From the NCBI GenBank assembly GCA_023412975.1, contig JAEZRB010000175.1:1-51647 (forward strand): 51,647 nt of DNA, given 5' to 3'. Position 1 is the first letter of the stretch. Each line of letters opens with the position of its first letter. Positions 30,530 to 39,775 of this stretch are shown in pieces. The notes under the pieces are model-generated. The model made no database searches. It saw only the letters and a program-made list of their open reading frames with translations, and was not told the DNA's origin. Source of the DNA: Bacteroidota bacterium (lineage in GTDB: Bacteria > Bacteroidota > Bacteroidia > Chitinophagales > Chitinophagaceae). The position numbers and the translations under genes are program-made.

Positions 30530-32866
30530 TTATGCCAGCCTTGCAAAGCCGGTTGCAGCATGTTTTGAAACTGCCTGGTCTTCTATGCCGCCATTTTTTA
30601 CGAGTTCTTCAATTTCCGTAAAGACTTTTTCAAGAGCGTACAACAGATTGTCATAGTGCTCCTGCTCATGTACCAGCATTAAATAAAAAATTGAAGATAC
30701 CAAAAAACCCTGCTCCTGCATTTTTCGTACATACAGCTGGTGCAGCAGTTTGGCATGTGCCTCCGGCTGAAAACTGATTGTAGGTGTAGCTGGTAATCCG
30801 CCAATGACAATTTTGCAGGAAGGGAATAATGAAGCAAGGGCTTTTAATCTGTCCTGGAATGCTTTTCCTTTTTCCCAAACAATATTAAATACATCGAGTG
30901 CCTGCATCTTCTTTAGTACCGCAAGTGCGGCAGCTGTTCCTATGCCGTCGGTCCAATAGCTGGAAGAAATAAAGCTCGATTCCCCTTTTTGCATGACATC
31001 CTCGCGACCGATTATAGCAGCAAACGGAATACCATTGCTCATTGCTTTTGCATACACAACTATATCAGGATCAACGCCAGTTCTGGCAAGCGCTCCCGGG
31101 AAACCATAACGCAAACCGCTTGTTATTTCATCTACGATAAATACAGCGCCGGCGGCATGACATCTCTCTTTTACTTTAACGATAAAATTGTCCTTTGGCT
31201 CCTGCGCACGCATGGGTTCCATGACGATGGCAGCAAGGTTTCCTTCCAGTTTGTGCAATGCCTCATCGAGCGATGCCAGGTCGTTGTACCGGAATGGCTG
31301 AGCTGTTCCTGCCAGTTCTCTTGGTACTCCATGCGGGTCAAGCCCGGGCAACAGATGACCGTCGAGCGCATTTGTTTCACCGATATTTGCGGCCAGGTAC
31401 CAATCGTGCCAGCCGTGGTAACCGCAAAATGCGATCCCCGATTTCCCTGTAGCAGCTCTAGCTATGCGCACCGCTACCGACATTGCCTCGCCTCCACTAC
31501 GCGCATATCGAAGCCTGCCAGCCCATGGATGAAGATTCAGTAAAAGCTGTGCCAGCTCAAGCTCCTGTGGATTTACGAGACTGCAATAGGTACCCAGCAT
31601 CAACCGCCTGTTGACTGCTGCCGTTACTTCCGGATCGGCATAACCCAATAACACGGCGCCAATGCCCCCGGCAAAATCAATATACCTGCGGTTATTGATG
31701 TCCCACACCTCACAGCCCGAGCATCTTGAAAAATAGGATGGCCATGTTTCCGGATCATACATTTCTGCGCGCTTGGAAAGTAAACCTGTACCACCGGAAA
31801 TTTTAATGCGCGCCTGCTGCCACATCTCCTGTGCATTAACATCACTATTTGCAACAGTGGAAGAAAGATGTGGTTTCAATAACCTCAACGCATTGGTTAG
31901 AAAAATATCCTGTATATCATCAGATGTCAAACCCATGTCCTCGCAACTTTCGCGAAGGCTTAACAGTGATTCAATACCCACCAGGGTCATCTCGTTGTCG
32001 GTAGCCGGTTTATTGCCCTGGTGAATGATCTCAGGATGCAGCCAGTAAAAATATGATCCTGTTGTTACACAGCGACCGCGCATTTCACTCACTGCAAAAT
32101 CAGATCCCCACAATATCCGCTTTGGTCCGAGGTATTTCAACGCAGCCTTAAAGGATTCGGTCTCACACACTGCGCTTGTATCTACCACTATATTGTCGAT
32201 GTCCTCAATAAAGCGCATGCCATGACGTGCATTCCGGTAGTTGAAACTGCGTGCAATATGTGCAAGTATAACTTTAGCATTGGGATAACTGCGGCAAAGT
32301 CTCTTTAATTCGCGCTGGTTATCGGCATCATCGATGGCTCCGTTTCTTACAATATGCAACATCAGGACGCCTTTCACTTCGTGTAATAATTCCCACATCC
32401 ATTCAGGTGCATATTCACTTATCGATGCGTTCATAGTATCAGGCCTCTCTGCATAAATATGATATACCTTGATGCCACAGAAGGTGTCATTTCTCAATTC
32501 AGCAGCGAGTACTGCACGATCATCTCCGGGCGTCACCACTTTTAATGCCCTGCTCTGTGCGGTGGCATGTTGCCTGGTTTGCATGGCCACCCACTGATTC
32601 ATTATATCGCGCTGTGCACTGCGATGCGGCATGCCGAAATACAAACCATGAACAATCAGCGCGGGCATATAGTTAACCAAATGATCCTGGTGCTGCCTGC
32701 ATCCTAATTCTCCGGCCGATTGCAACCAAGGCCAGGCGTCAGCCGAAAAGTGTGAAGGGTTATAAGGATGGGCATGAATATCGAATATTTCTGAAGGTAC
32801 AAATCCCTGCAGCCGCATCCTGATGATCTCGTGATCGGTACCTGACAATATATTCGTGTATTTCAT
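30530..32866 (-). CDS. Amidohydrolase - class III aminotransferase fusion protein
   Basis: A 778-residue two-domain protein. Domain 1 (about 1-335) is an amidohydrolase-2 (lactonase/decarboxylase-type) TIM barrel with its metal ligands: HAH (31-33), His171 (MLHIVRN), His203 (LAHIARS) and Asp256 (GSDF). Domain 2 (about 350-770) is a class III PLP aminotransferase with Asp579 (FIVDEITSG) and the Schiff-base Lys607 (VVYAKAMSNG). Both active sites look intact. The two domains are joined by a short linker (SSTVANSDVNAQEMWQQA) in one unbroken frame. It implies two sequential steps on one substrate, for example lactone opening or decarboxylation and amino transfer. It is the second gene after the MFS transporter. 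Confidence 0.88.
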   Translation of the reverse strand: MKYTNILSGTDHEIIRMRLQGFVPSEIFDIHAHPYNPSHFSADAWPWLQSAGELGCRQHQDHLVNYMPALIVHGLYFGMPHRSAQRDIMNQWVAMQTRQHATAQSRALKVVTPGDDRAVLAAELRNDTFCGIKVYHIYAERPDTMNASISEYAPEWMWELLHEVKGVLMLHIVRNGAIDDADNQRELKRLCRSYPNAKVILAHIARSFNYRNARHGMRFIEDIDNIVVDTSAVCETESFKAALKYLGPKRILWGSDFAVSEMRGRCVTTGSYFYWLHPEIIHQGNKPATDNEMTLVGIESLLSLRESCEDMGLTSDDIQDIFLTNALRLLKPHLSSTVANSDVNAQEMWQQARIKISGGTGLLSKRAEMYDPETWPSYFSRCSGCEVWDINNRRYIDFAGGIGAVLLGYADPEVTAAVNRRLMLGTYCSLVNPQELELAQLLLNLHPWAGRLRYARSGGEAMSVAVRIARAATGKSGIAFCGYHGWHDWYLAANIGETNALDGHLLPGLDPHGVPRELAGTAQPFRYNDLASLDEALHKLEGNLAAIVMEPMRAQEPKDNFIVKVKERCHAAGAVFIVDEITSGLRYGFPGALARTGVDPDIVVYAKAMSNGIPFAAIIGREDVMQKGESSFISSSYWTDGIGTAAALAVLKKMQALDVFNIVWEKGKAFQDRLKALASLFPSCKIVIGGLPATPTISFQPEAHAKLLHQLYVRKMQEQGFLVSSIFYLMLVHEQEHYDNLLYALEKVFTEIEELVKNGGIEDQAVSKHAATGFARLA

Positions 32867-32873
32867 AGCTATG

Positions 32874-34118
32874 CTATTTTAATTTAAGTGCCTCTTCCAA
32901 CCTGGGATTAATTCTGTAAAGCGCGGCTATACATAGCAGCATGATCAATGCTGCTACCTGGAACATTGTTCCCAAATCCACATTCGAATCGCGCAGGATA
33001 CCCCCAGCATACAGGCCGATGCCACCAACTATACAGGCGCACGCGTTAATAACGCCCATGCCCGAGGACCTGTGCTTTTCATCCACTACCTGGCATAATA
33101 TAGGCATCAGGTTGGCATCGGCAAAAACGCGGGTGAATGAAAAAAACATAAAGCTGATGATCGTCAGTGGCAGGATTGTACTAAGGCCTGCGATAAAAAT
33201 AAAGGGAGCAGCCAATAGCAAACCTGTTACCGGAACCATGATCCTTGCCCTGGGATTTTTTCTCGAATACCTGTCAGCCAGGTATCCTCCCAGGATAGCT
33301 CCCAGCAAAGCCATGGGGTGAATATAAGCAGTGGCATACAACCCGGCCTGCGTTTGCGACAGGTCGAACTGCTCTTTGTAAAAAGTGGGCAGCCATCCTA
33401 TGGTCATCCACGATACAATGGCCAGCACGCTATAAAAAACCAATAACAAATTGAAATTCCGGTTGGTGAACAGGGCCTGCATAGTTGAACCGAATGCCAA
33501 AGTTTTCTTTTCCGGTGCTACAACGGCCAGTTCCCCCGGTCTGTCGCGTAAAAAAAACAAAAGCACTAAGGAGTGGAAAATCCCAACGGCACCAAATACA
33601 GTGAATGCTGCAGTCCAATCATACTGCTCAGCCAGCCACCCACCTGCAAAGCCGAGGCTTTGCCCTATCATGATACCGGCCAGGTGTATGCCTGTAGCAA
33701 GAGAACGTGTAGCGCCACGATGATAATCTACGATCAGTGCCAAAGCTGCAGGCAGGTAACATGCTTCACTTATTCCCATTAACACTCGTGTAGCCAGCAG
33801 TTGGTTAAAGCTGGTAGCATAACCCGTAGCCCAGGTTACCGCCGACCACACCAAAAGACTTATGATAATGATGTGGCTGCGATTGTACCGGTCGGCCAGG
33901 TAACCCATAAAAGGACTCAGCAGACCATAGGTCCATAAAAATACCGACGTCAGCAAGCCAAACTGCGCATCAGTCATAGGTATCTCTGCTACAATGGAAC
34001 TACGCATGGTGGTAATCATCATGCGATCGAGATAATTAAGGCAGCCCACAATGCAAAGCAAACCCAGTATCAGCCATGCTCGTTTAGGTAATGTGGTGGC
34101 GTTGGCAATTGATGACAT
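32874..34118 (-). CDS. MFS transporter
   Basis: A 414-residue inner-membrane transporter with about 12 membrane segments. It opens LPKRAWLILGLLCIVGCLNY then LDRMMITT, where NYLDR is shared by hexuronate/spinster-type MFS carriers of organic acids and sugar acids. The motif-A loop GYLADRYNRSHII lies between helices 2 and 3 and is repeated in weaker form as GGYLADRYSRKNP in the second half. It probably brings the processed substrate from the periplasm to the cytoplasm. It is the first gene of the operon that runs down to 26151, seven bases before the fusion gene. Confidence 0.88.
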   Translation of the reverse strand: MSSIANATTLPKRAWLILGLLCIVGCLNYLDRMMITTMRSSIVAEIPMTDAQFGLLTSVFLWTYGLLSPFMGYLADRYNRSHIIIISLLVWSAVTWATGYATSFNQLLATRVLMGISEACYLPAALALIVDYHRGATRSLATGIHLAGIMIGQSLGFAGGWLAEQYDWTAAFTVFGAVGIFHSLVLLFFLRDRPGELAVVAPEKKTLAFGSTMQALFTNRNFNLLLVFYSVLAIVSWMTIGWLPTFYKEQFDLSQTQAGLYATAYIHPMALLGAILGGYLADRYSRKNPRARIMVPVTGLLLAAPFIFIAGLSTILPLTIISFMFFSFTRVFADANLMPILCQVVDEKHRSSGMGVINACACIVGGIGLYAGGILRDSNVDLGTMFQVAALIMLLCIAALYRINPRLEEALKLK

Positions 34119-34162
34119 GGCAATGTTTTAAAAATTCTATCGAATATTTCAAGACCTTTTTT

Positions 34163-34170
34163 CAAATATA
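34163..34170 (-). promoter_or_regulatory. Candidate Bacteroidota -7 box upstream of the MFS operon
   Basis: On the minus strand TATATTTG matches the Bacteroidota -7 consensus TAnnTTTG, 44 bases before the MFS start codon. A -33 TTG at the right distance is not evident, so this is tentative. Confidence 0.35.
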
Positions 34171-34375
34171 ATTTTACTGTCCTTTTAATGGTGCTACGAT
34201 ATCTTAAAATACTGACACTTTTTTGCGAAATCTTTTTTTAGTTACGGGAGCAACAGCATTGACGATAAAGACATACATACTTTTCATCATACATCTATGA
34301 TATCTGCAGACTATGGGTCAGCAGTATGAATATGCTGAAGTAAACGCGTTGCTGCGTTGTGTCATAACGAATTTG

Positions 34376-35056
34376 CTACTCCCAAACCATCAGTTTACCA
34401 CGATCATCGGGATCCAGGCATTCAGCCAGGGTTTTGGCATCGTACTCCAGGCCATATTGCTCCAAAACATCTGTGGGTACGCCCGCCCATGCATTCGGCG
34501 TGTTGCCCATATATTGAAGGTCGTCGAGCCCAATCCTGCTTGTAAAAAAACCAGAGGCTGTGAGGTTACGCACGGTATTAAAGAATGCAACACCCGGTGC
34601 ATTGTCCTGGCTTGCTTTTTCCGGATAGGCAATCATATTCAGCACCGTCACCTGCTGCCCGCTGTCGGCAGTGATAAATGACTGGTTAAATAGTTTAAAA
34701 GTTTTCATGTCCAGCCATCGCAGTCCGCCCCGCATGGGGTTCTGCATCGATGGCCGGTCCTTCATGGTGAATTCTATAAAGTCGGGCACACCCGCGTCAG
34801 AAGCGCTGCCGGAGCGATCATCGGCCGGTATGATGAGATCGCAAAGAACAGTCAGTGTGGCCAGTTCATGATCGGTAAAGAACTTTTTCGATTGCAGGTT
34901 TGCATCATGGGCCATTTCCTCTTCTGTACGTCCATACAGCTCCTGGGAATTTTTGCCGGTATTTTTATCCGGTTCAGTATTGCACGCCTTCAACAATGTA
35001 CCTGCGCTTAAAGTAGCAAGGGTCATTACTTTGAGCGACTTTCTTCTATCCATCAT
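34376..35056 (-). CDS. Gluconate 2-dehydrogenase subunit 3-like Tat protein
   Basis: A 226-residue exported protein. It starts MMDRRKSLKVMTLATLSAGT with a twin-arginine signal (DRRKSLK) and LLKAC, so it may also be lipidated. The mature part (FFTDHELATLTVLCDLIIPA, then SASDAGVPDFIEF and GLRWLD) has the pattern of gluconate 2-dehydrogenase subunit 3, the small subunit that carries the GMC flavoprotein through the Tat pathway. It follows the GMC gene by 19 bases, the standard pairing. No cytochrome subunit is nearby, so the electron acceptor is unknown. Confidence 0.87.
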   Translation of the reverse strand: MMDRRKSLKVMTLATLSAGTLLKACNTEPDKNTGKNSQELYGRTEEEMAHDANLQSKKFFTDHELATLTVLCDLIIPADDRSGSASDAGVPDFIEFTMKDRPSMQNPMRGGLRWLDMKTFKLFNQSFITADSGQQVTVLNMIAYPEKASQDNAPGVAFFNTVRNLTASGFFTSRIGLDDLQYMGNTPNAWAGVPTDVLEQYGLEYDAKTLAECLDPDDRGKLMVWE

Positions 35057-35075
35057 TTTAGATTTTTGTTTTGAA

Positions 35076-36815
35076 TTATAGTTCCTGCCTTTTTAAACTG
35101 TCGATAATATATTCGGATGTTCTAAGCGAGAGCGCAAGAATTGTCCAGGTTGGATTCTTATCAGCCTGCGATACAAATGAGCCACCATCCACCACAAAGA
35201 GGTTTTTGCAATCGTGTGCCTGGTTGAATTTGTTCAGTACTGATCTCGCAGGATCATTTCCCATGCGTGTGGTACCAACCTCATGTATTATAGCGCCGGG
35301 TTTTGCCAGACCATATTCTTCGTTTTCTCCTGGCCTGGTGCCATTTGCAACACCACCCATTTCCGTTATTATTTCTTCAAATGTGTTGTGCATATGCCTT
35401 GCCTGCTTCCTTTCCTGGTCCGTCCACCTGTAATGAAATTGCAATACGGGGATGCCGTACCTGTCAACAGTATTGGGATCGATCCGGCAATAATTACTTT
35501 CCAGTGCAATACTTTCGCCCCTGCCTGCAAAAACAACGGTAGCGCCATAAAACCGGCGGTAATCATCCTTCAACAATGCACCGTAACCGCCAGCCGGTTT
35601 CATACTGCCGTCTTTGGTAGGATACTTACCGTTTAGTGATTGCATACCAAAACCAAAACCATACATCGGCATATTCATACCACCACCAAGTTCAATATGA
35701 TAGCCCCGGGCAAAATCAAGCTTTTTGTTATCGATCCACCAGGGTATGTATAGGTGCATACCACCCACGCCGTCTTCATTATATCTTTTACGGTCCATCA
35801 GTTTTGGAATGAAAGCACTTCGCGCTGCACCCGTGGAGTCGTGCAGGTATTTCCCCACAACGCCACTTGAATTGGCCAGGCCATCGGGAAATGAAGCAGA
35901 CCGGGAATTGAGTAATATCCGCGCCGACTCGCAGGCACTTGCTGCGAGGACCACCACCCTTGCATTAACGCGATATTCTTTCAGATCTGTTTTATCGATA
36001 TATAACACACCTGTGGCCATGCCATCCGGACCCGTTAGCACTTCACGTACCATCGCGTTGGTGTATACATCTACATGACCGGATCTCCGGGCAGGTTTTA
36101 TTAAAACTGATGACGATGAAAAATCTCCATACACGGAACAACCACGGTTGCATTGATTACAAAAAAAGCAGGCGCCCCGTTCCTTATTTATCGGCCGTGT
36201 AAGGATCGACAACCTTGAGGGTATCACAGGTATCTGCAATCTGTCTGCAGCTTTTTTAATCAACAGTTCATGCAGTCGCGGGCGGGGTGGCGGCAGAAAA
36301 TAACCATCCGGCTCATTGTATATTCCCTCCCTGGTACCAAATACGCCGATCATTTTATCAACCCGGTCATAAAAGGGTTTTACATCATCGTAAGATATAG
36401 GCCAGTCGTCACCAAGGCCATCAATACTCCGTCCTTTAAAATCGTTGGGACCAAATCGCAGCGAGATCCTCCCCCAGTGATTGGTCCTGCCACCTATCAT
36501 GCGCGACCTGTACCATTGAAAGGAGGTATCATTTGTTCTGGTATACGGTTCGCCCTGTATTTCCCATCCACCGTATGAAGCCGTGAACTCGCCTATATCG
36601 CGCATTGTATTAGCACCACGTCGTGGCGACTGGTACGGCCATTTTAATTGTGTTTGTTGAGCGGGGTTGGCAGGGTCGTAGTCAGGTCCGGCTTCCAGCA
36701 GTGCCACTTTCAGGCCGGCATCTGATAATACTTTGGTAGCCATGCCACCTCCTGCTCCCGATCCCACTATCAGTACGTCGTACTGTCCGCCTCTTTCAAT
36801 TATTTCAAATCCCAT
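35076..36815 (-). CDS. GMC oxidoreductase with Cys cluster (sugar dehydrogenase large subunit)
   Basis: A 579-residue FAD enzyme of the GMC family. The start at 36815 (MGFEIIERGGQYDVLIVGSG) is preceded by AGGGAT; the longer frame adds 27 unrelated residues. FAD motif: GSGAGGGMATKVLSDAG. The C-terminal catalytic part is present: HEVGTTRMGND, then LFVVDGGSFVSQADKNPTWT. Residues GACFFCNQCNRGCSVYG (about 200-216) hold four Cys in C-x2-C-x2-C-x3-C, like the iron-sulfur site of FAD-dependent glucose dehydrogenases. With subunit 3 it should oxidise a sugar or glycoside in the periplasm, exported as a folded pair; 3-oxidation of glycosides is a known role in Bacteroidota relatives. Confidence 0.88.
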   Translation of the reverse strand: MGFEIIERGGQYDVLIVGSGAGGGMATKVLSDAGLKVALLEAGPDYDPANPAQQTQLKWPYQSPRRGANTMRDIGEFTASYGGWEIQGEPYTRTNDTSFQWYRSRMIGGRTNHWGRISLRFGPNDFKGRSIDGLGDDWPISYDDVKPFYDRVDKMIGVFGTREGIYNEPDGYFLPPPRPRLHELLIKKAADRLQIPVIPSRLSILTRPINKERGACFFCNQCNRGCSVYGDFSSSSVLIKPARRSGHVDVYTNAMVREVLTGPDGMATGVLYIDKTDLKEYRVNARVVVLAASACESARILLNSRSASFPDGLANSSGVVGKYLHDSTGAARSAFIPKLMDRKRYNEDGVGGMHLYIPWWIDNKKLDFARGYHIELGGGMNMPMYGFGFGMQSLNGKYPTKDGSMKPAGGYGALLKDDYRRFYGATVVFAGRGESIALESNYCRIDPNTVDRYGIPVLQFHYRWTDQERKQARHMHNTFEEIITEMGGVANGTRPGENEEYGLAKPGAIIHEVGTTRMGNDPARSVLNKFNQAHDCKNLFVVDGGSFVSQADKNPTWTILALSLRTSEYIIDSLKRQEL

Positions 36816-36977
36816 ATCCCTGGATGAACTTTTTAAGCAAATATTTTGATTAGAAAAAACCGGGATAAAAATATCCGGAATAAGAAAAGTCAACAACTCA
36901 TTTCCTTTGCTTTAGTAATACTATTTTTCCGGAGGAATCAGCTAAGTAATCGTTCATTTCGTCTTTTTGCAGTTTCG

Positions 36978-38456
36978 TTACTCCAGGTATTTTCCCTGCT
37001 TCAGAATTCCGGACCATTTTTCATATCCTGCGAGGTTGAGATGGATACCATCCCAGGTAAGCGAAGGATTGAGCTTGCCTGTACCATCCACGAATTCAGG
37101 GTGTAGGTCTATTACATTTACGGCATTACTGCCTGCGGCGAGCTTCCTGATGGCGATATTGATATCCAGGATCCTGCTATTGTTATTGTAGATGGATGTT
37201 TTTTTATGTAGTATATCGTTGGTAGGAAGAAGTGTTTGAAAAAATATCTTAGTACGGGGCGATCCATTTTTAACCCGGTCTACTATGCGATAGTAATTAT
37301 TGATAATTACACTGTCCGGGATATTACGTGCAAGGTCGTTGATGCCTATAAGCACGAACAGTTTTGCAGGCCTGCCTTCTATCACCTCATCCAGCCGTTC
37401 CAGTACACCAAAAGTAATATCTCCGGGAATGCCCCTGTTCTTTACATGGGGCGATTTAAAAAGAGTATTCCAGTCACCCCAGAACGTGATGCTGTTACCT
37501 AAAAAAACAATGTCTTTTTCTGAATGTGGCAACGATCGGAATAATTCTACCCGTGACGAAAAAATATCAGGCCTCGCCGTACTGTCCCACGTCTTATGCT
37601 GAGGGGCATGCGTACGAAACCATGCTATTGCCCGGCCCACTGCGCCAGCCGGTGTGGTATGGCCCCGTGGCTCAGGAAGTATGTTCAGCTCAATGCTTCC
37701 CGGTGCGTTGTATTGTAAAATAGTTTTACTCAGCGAGCCGGCAAACCTTATCACTTCACCAGTATTCACCCTTGTATCCCTGTCTCCAATCGCAATCCAT
37801 ACGCTTTTGCGGGCCAGTGCCTGCAGGTGTTTGTCGAGTAATATAAATCCGGGCAGATCACCCGATGTGATCCCGTTAAATTCCTTCAATGCCAATAAAT
37901 CCGTAACAGGGGCAAAAGCCGCTACCGCTTTTACCCGCTTTTCGAAAGCAGCAAACTGCAACGCCAGGTATCCGCCCCGTGATGTACCAGCAACAAATAT
38001 CCTGCTGGTATCTGTATAATTATTCTGTATTAGGTATGCGAGCACATCCTGCATTCTTGCATTGCTGGCAGCAACAAAGTCTTCCTTTCGCCGTACTGCA
38101 CTGGCCCATGACGCCAGACCTGTTTCATTTGCCGAAGTTTTTAATTTCCCATGACCAGGCAGGTCAAGTGATACACAAAGCCATCCATTTTGTGTGGCAA
38201 GCGCGGTACCACATTGCTTGAAATAATCATCGCCCAGGGCCTCATCGATGGTGCCTGACAATATAAATAAAGTAGGTGCAGGTTCAGTTTCACCATTTCC
38301 GCCCCACAGTCCAAACTCAACACCATCGGCTGTATTAAAATATCGCGTTACATATTTAGATGTAGTGACATCCTGTGCGCAGAGATCTCCAGAAAATATT
38401 GAAAGCTGAAGGAAAAGGAAAGAATAGCAAATATATTTTATTGCAGCCCGGCACAT
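36978..38456 (-). CDS. Exported alpha/beta-hydrolase fused to SGNH esterase
   Basis: A 492-residue secreted protein with two hydrolase domains. I start it at MCRAAIKYICYSFLFLQLSI (38456), a signal peptide ending LCAQ; the frame is open 12 codons earlier, but those overlap the preceding gene. Domain 1 (about 30-280) is an alpha/beta hydrolase with the nucleophile elbow GTSRGG. Domain 2 (about 300-492) is an SGNH/GDSL esterase with block I LGNSITFWGDW, block III GINDLARN and block V DGIHLNLAGYEKW carrying the catalytic Asp and His. Both domains look complete, so it could remove two kinds of acyl group from one substrate in the periplasm. It follows the beta-propeller gene by one base. Confidence 0.85.
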   Translation of the reverse strand: MCRAAIKYICYSFLFLQLSIFSGDLCAQDVTTSKYVTRYFNTADGVEFGLWGGNGETEPAPTLFILSGTIDEALGDDYFKQCGTALATQNGWLCVSLDLPGHGKLKTSANETGLASWASAVRRKEDFVAASNARMQDVLAYLIQNNYTDTSRIFVAGTSRGGYLALQFAAFEKRVKAVAAFAPVTDLLALKEFNGITSGDLPGFILLDKHLQALARKSVWIAIGDRDTRVNTGEVIRFAGSLSKTILQYNAPGSIELNILPEPRGHTTPAGAVGRAIAWFRTHAPQHKTWDSTARPDIFSSRVELFRSLPHSEKDIVFLGNSITFWGDWNTLFKSPHVKNRGIPGDITFGVLERLDEVIEGRPAKLFVLIGINDLARNIPDSVIINNYYRIVDRVKNGSPRTKIFFQTLLPTNDILHKKTSIYNNNSRILDINIAIRKLAAGSNAVNVIDLHPEFVDGTGKLNPSLTWDGIHLNLAGYEKWSGILKQGKYLE

Positions 38457-38457
38457 A

Positions 38458-39732
38458 TTAATCGCTTTCCCATATCGAATCCGTTTCGGCAAGCATGATC
38501 AGGGACACCGGCTTTCCATGTGTGACCTTCCTGTTGTGCACATAATTACATGCTGTATAAAACACCGACCATTTGTTGTCGTGATAGACCAGGTGACTGG
38601 CCGGGTAGATACTAAGTGAATCAGGTTCACCAGGCCAGCCCCGTGGCAACCAGGGGCGGTTGCGATAAGGTCTCTCCCAGTGTATCCCATCTTTTGAAAA
38701 ACACCATTCCACATCCATGGTCTGGTCCTTTACCCGGTAGTGACCCAGCATGCCTATCCTTCCCCTTGGTGTATGCGTTACATTCAGATAATAGAATTGC
38801 TGATCGATCGGATCCAGATCAAAATCGGGTGCTACCACCGTTTTCCGTCCATACCATTTTAGTCCGTCCTTACTGATCAACCGGTCCATTACACGAACAT
38901 ACCCGGCCAGGTTGTCATTGGCTGCCCAGCGCGGATCACCTTTCTCCAACGACTGCAGGGAGATCACGTACATTTCAAAATAGCCATCGTCAAGCTGATA
39001 AACTGTGGTGCCATCATTGCATATCAGTTCTACAGGGGCCACTGGCTCGTGACCGGGTCGCGGGTTCTTCTTCCGCTCCTGATCCGATTTTGCCTGCAAT
39101 TTTAATCCAGAAGCTGTGGTGCCAACAAATTCTACAGCACGGTCGTGAAAATGGTACAGGCAGGCCGTGTGTGGATCGATTACCTTGTAATGAAAGCCAT
39201 TGTCGCTCTCAGCAGCCAGGTAACGCACTATACCCGGACCGTGTGCCCAGAAATATAAGCGATGCCGATTATTCTTCAACTTTATATGCACGGGTTGCAC
39301 GGGGTACCATCCGGCAGGAAGATTTCCGATAGAGAACCTGGCGCTTGTGTCAGGCTCGCCTTCCGTGAGCACTGCAAAATGTGAGATCATCTTTTCACCG
39401 GGAACTCCTTCGGCCATGGCAATATTCGGCCGGTCGGGACTGGGTGGGTTGGCACAGTACCATACCCGCCATTTCCCATCGCCCAGGGGCTCCGCGGGTG
39501 AATTGAAGTTTTGTACAAACTGGTGTCCCAGTTCATATGAAGGCTCTATCACCTTCCCCTTTTTTATCCAGCTTTGCGGACTGCAAGGCTTTGGTATCTT
39601 CTTTTTCCTGTCGATTTTAAACTCATCAGGTTCGGTAGACGCCATTACCGGTACAGGCAAAAGGCCCATGCCCGCTGCTACCATTGCCTGCTTTATAAAA
39701 TTCCTTCTTTTGGAATCGCCGCTCGCTTTCAT
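38458..39732 (-). CDS. Tat-exported beta-propeller hydrolase-like protein (GH43/GH32-like)
   Basis: A 424-residue protein with a twin-arginine-type signal (DSKRRNFIKQAMVAAGMGLL, then PVPVMA). The mature part is a series of short repeats with Trp/Tyr and Asp-Gly turns (GDGKWRVWYCANPPSPDRPN; NRHRLYFWAHGPG; SDNGFHYKVIDPHT; SKDGLKWYGRKTVV; SKDGIHWERPYRNRP; HDNKWSVFYTACNYVHNRK). This is the blade pattern of five-bladed propeller glycosidases such as GH43 and GH32. I cannot place the catalytic acids with confidence, so it may be a glycosidase, a lyase or a binding protein. It lies between the M14-like peptidase and the double esterase. Confidence 0.65.
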   Translation of the reverse strand: MKASGDSKRRNFIKQAMVAAGMGLLPVPVMASTEPDEFKIDRKKKIPKPCSPQSWIKKGKVIEPSYELGHQFVQNFNSPAEPLGDGKWRVWYCANPPSPDRPNIAMAEGVPGEKMISHFAVLTEGEPDTSARFSIGNLPAGWYPVQPVHIKLKNNRHRLYFWAHGPGIVRYLAAESDNGFHYKVIDPHTACLYHFHDRAVEFVGTTASGLKLQAKSDQERKKNPRPGHEPVAPVELICNDGTTVYQLDDGYFEMYVISLQSLEKGDPRWAANDNLAGYVRVMDRLISKDGLKWYGRKTVVAPDFDLDPIDQQFYYLNVTHTPRGRIGMLGHYRVKDQTMDVEWCFSKDGIHWERPYRNRPWLPRGWPGEPDSLSIYPASHLVYHDNKWSVFYTACNYVHNRKVTHGKPVSLIMLAETDSIWESD

Positions 39733-39775
39733 ATGTTCGACCCGGTTTAGGCTGTTGATAAATTCGGGATTAAAA

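Noticed and set aside
30989..31543. Plus-strand frame of 184 codons inside the fusion gene
   Set aside because: Long only because of the base composition of the opposite coding strand; the minus strand has an intact PLP domain here.
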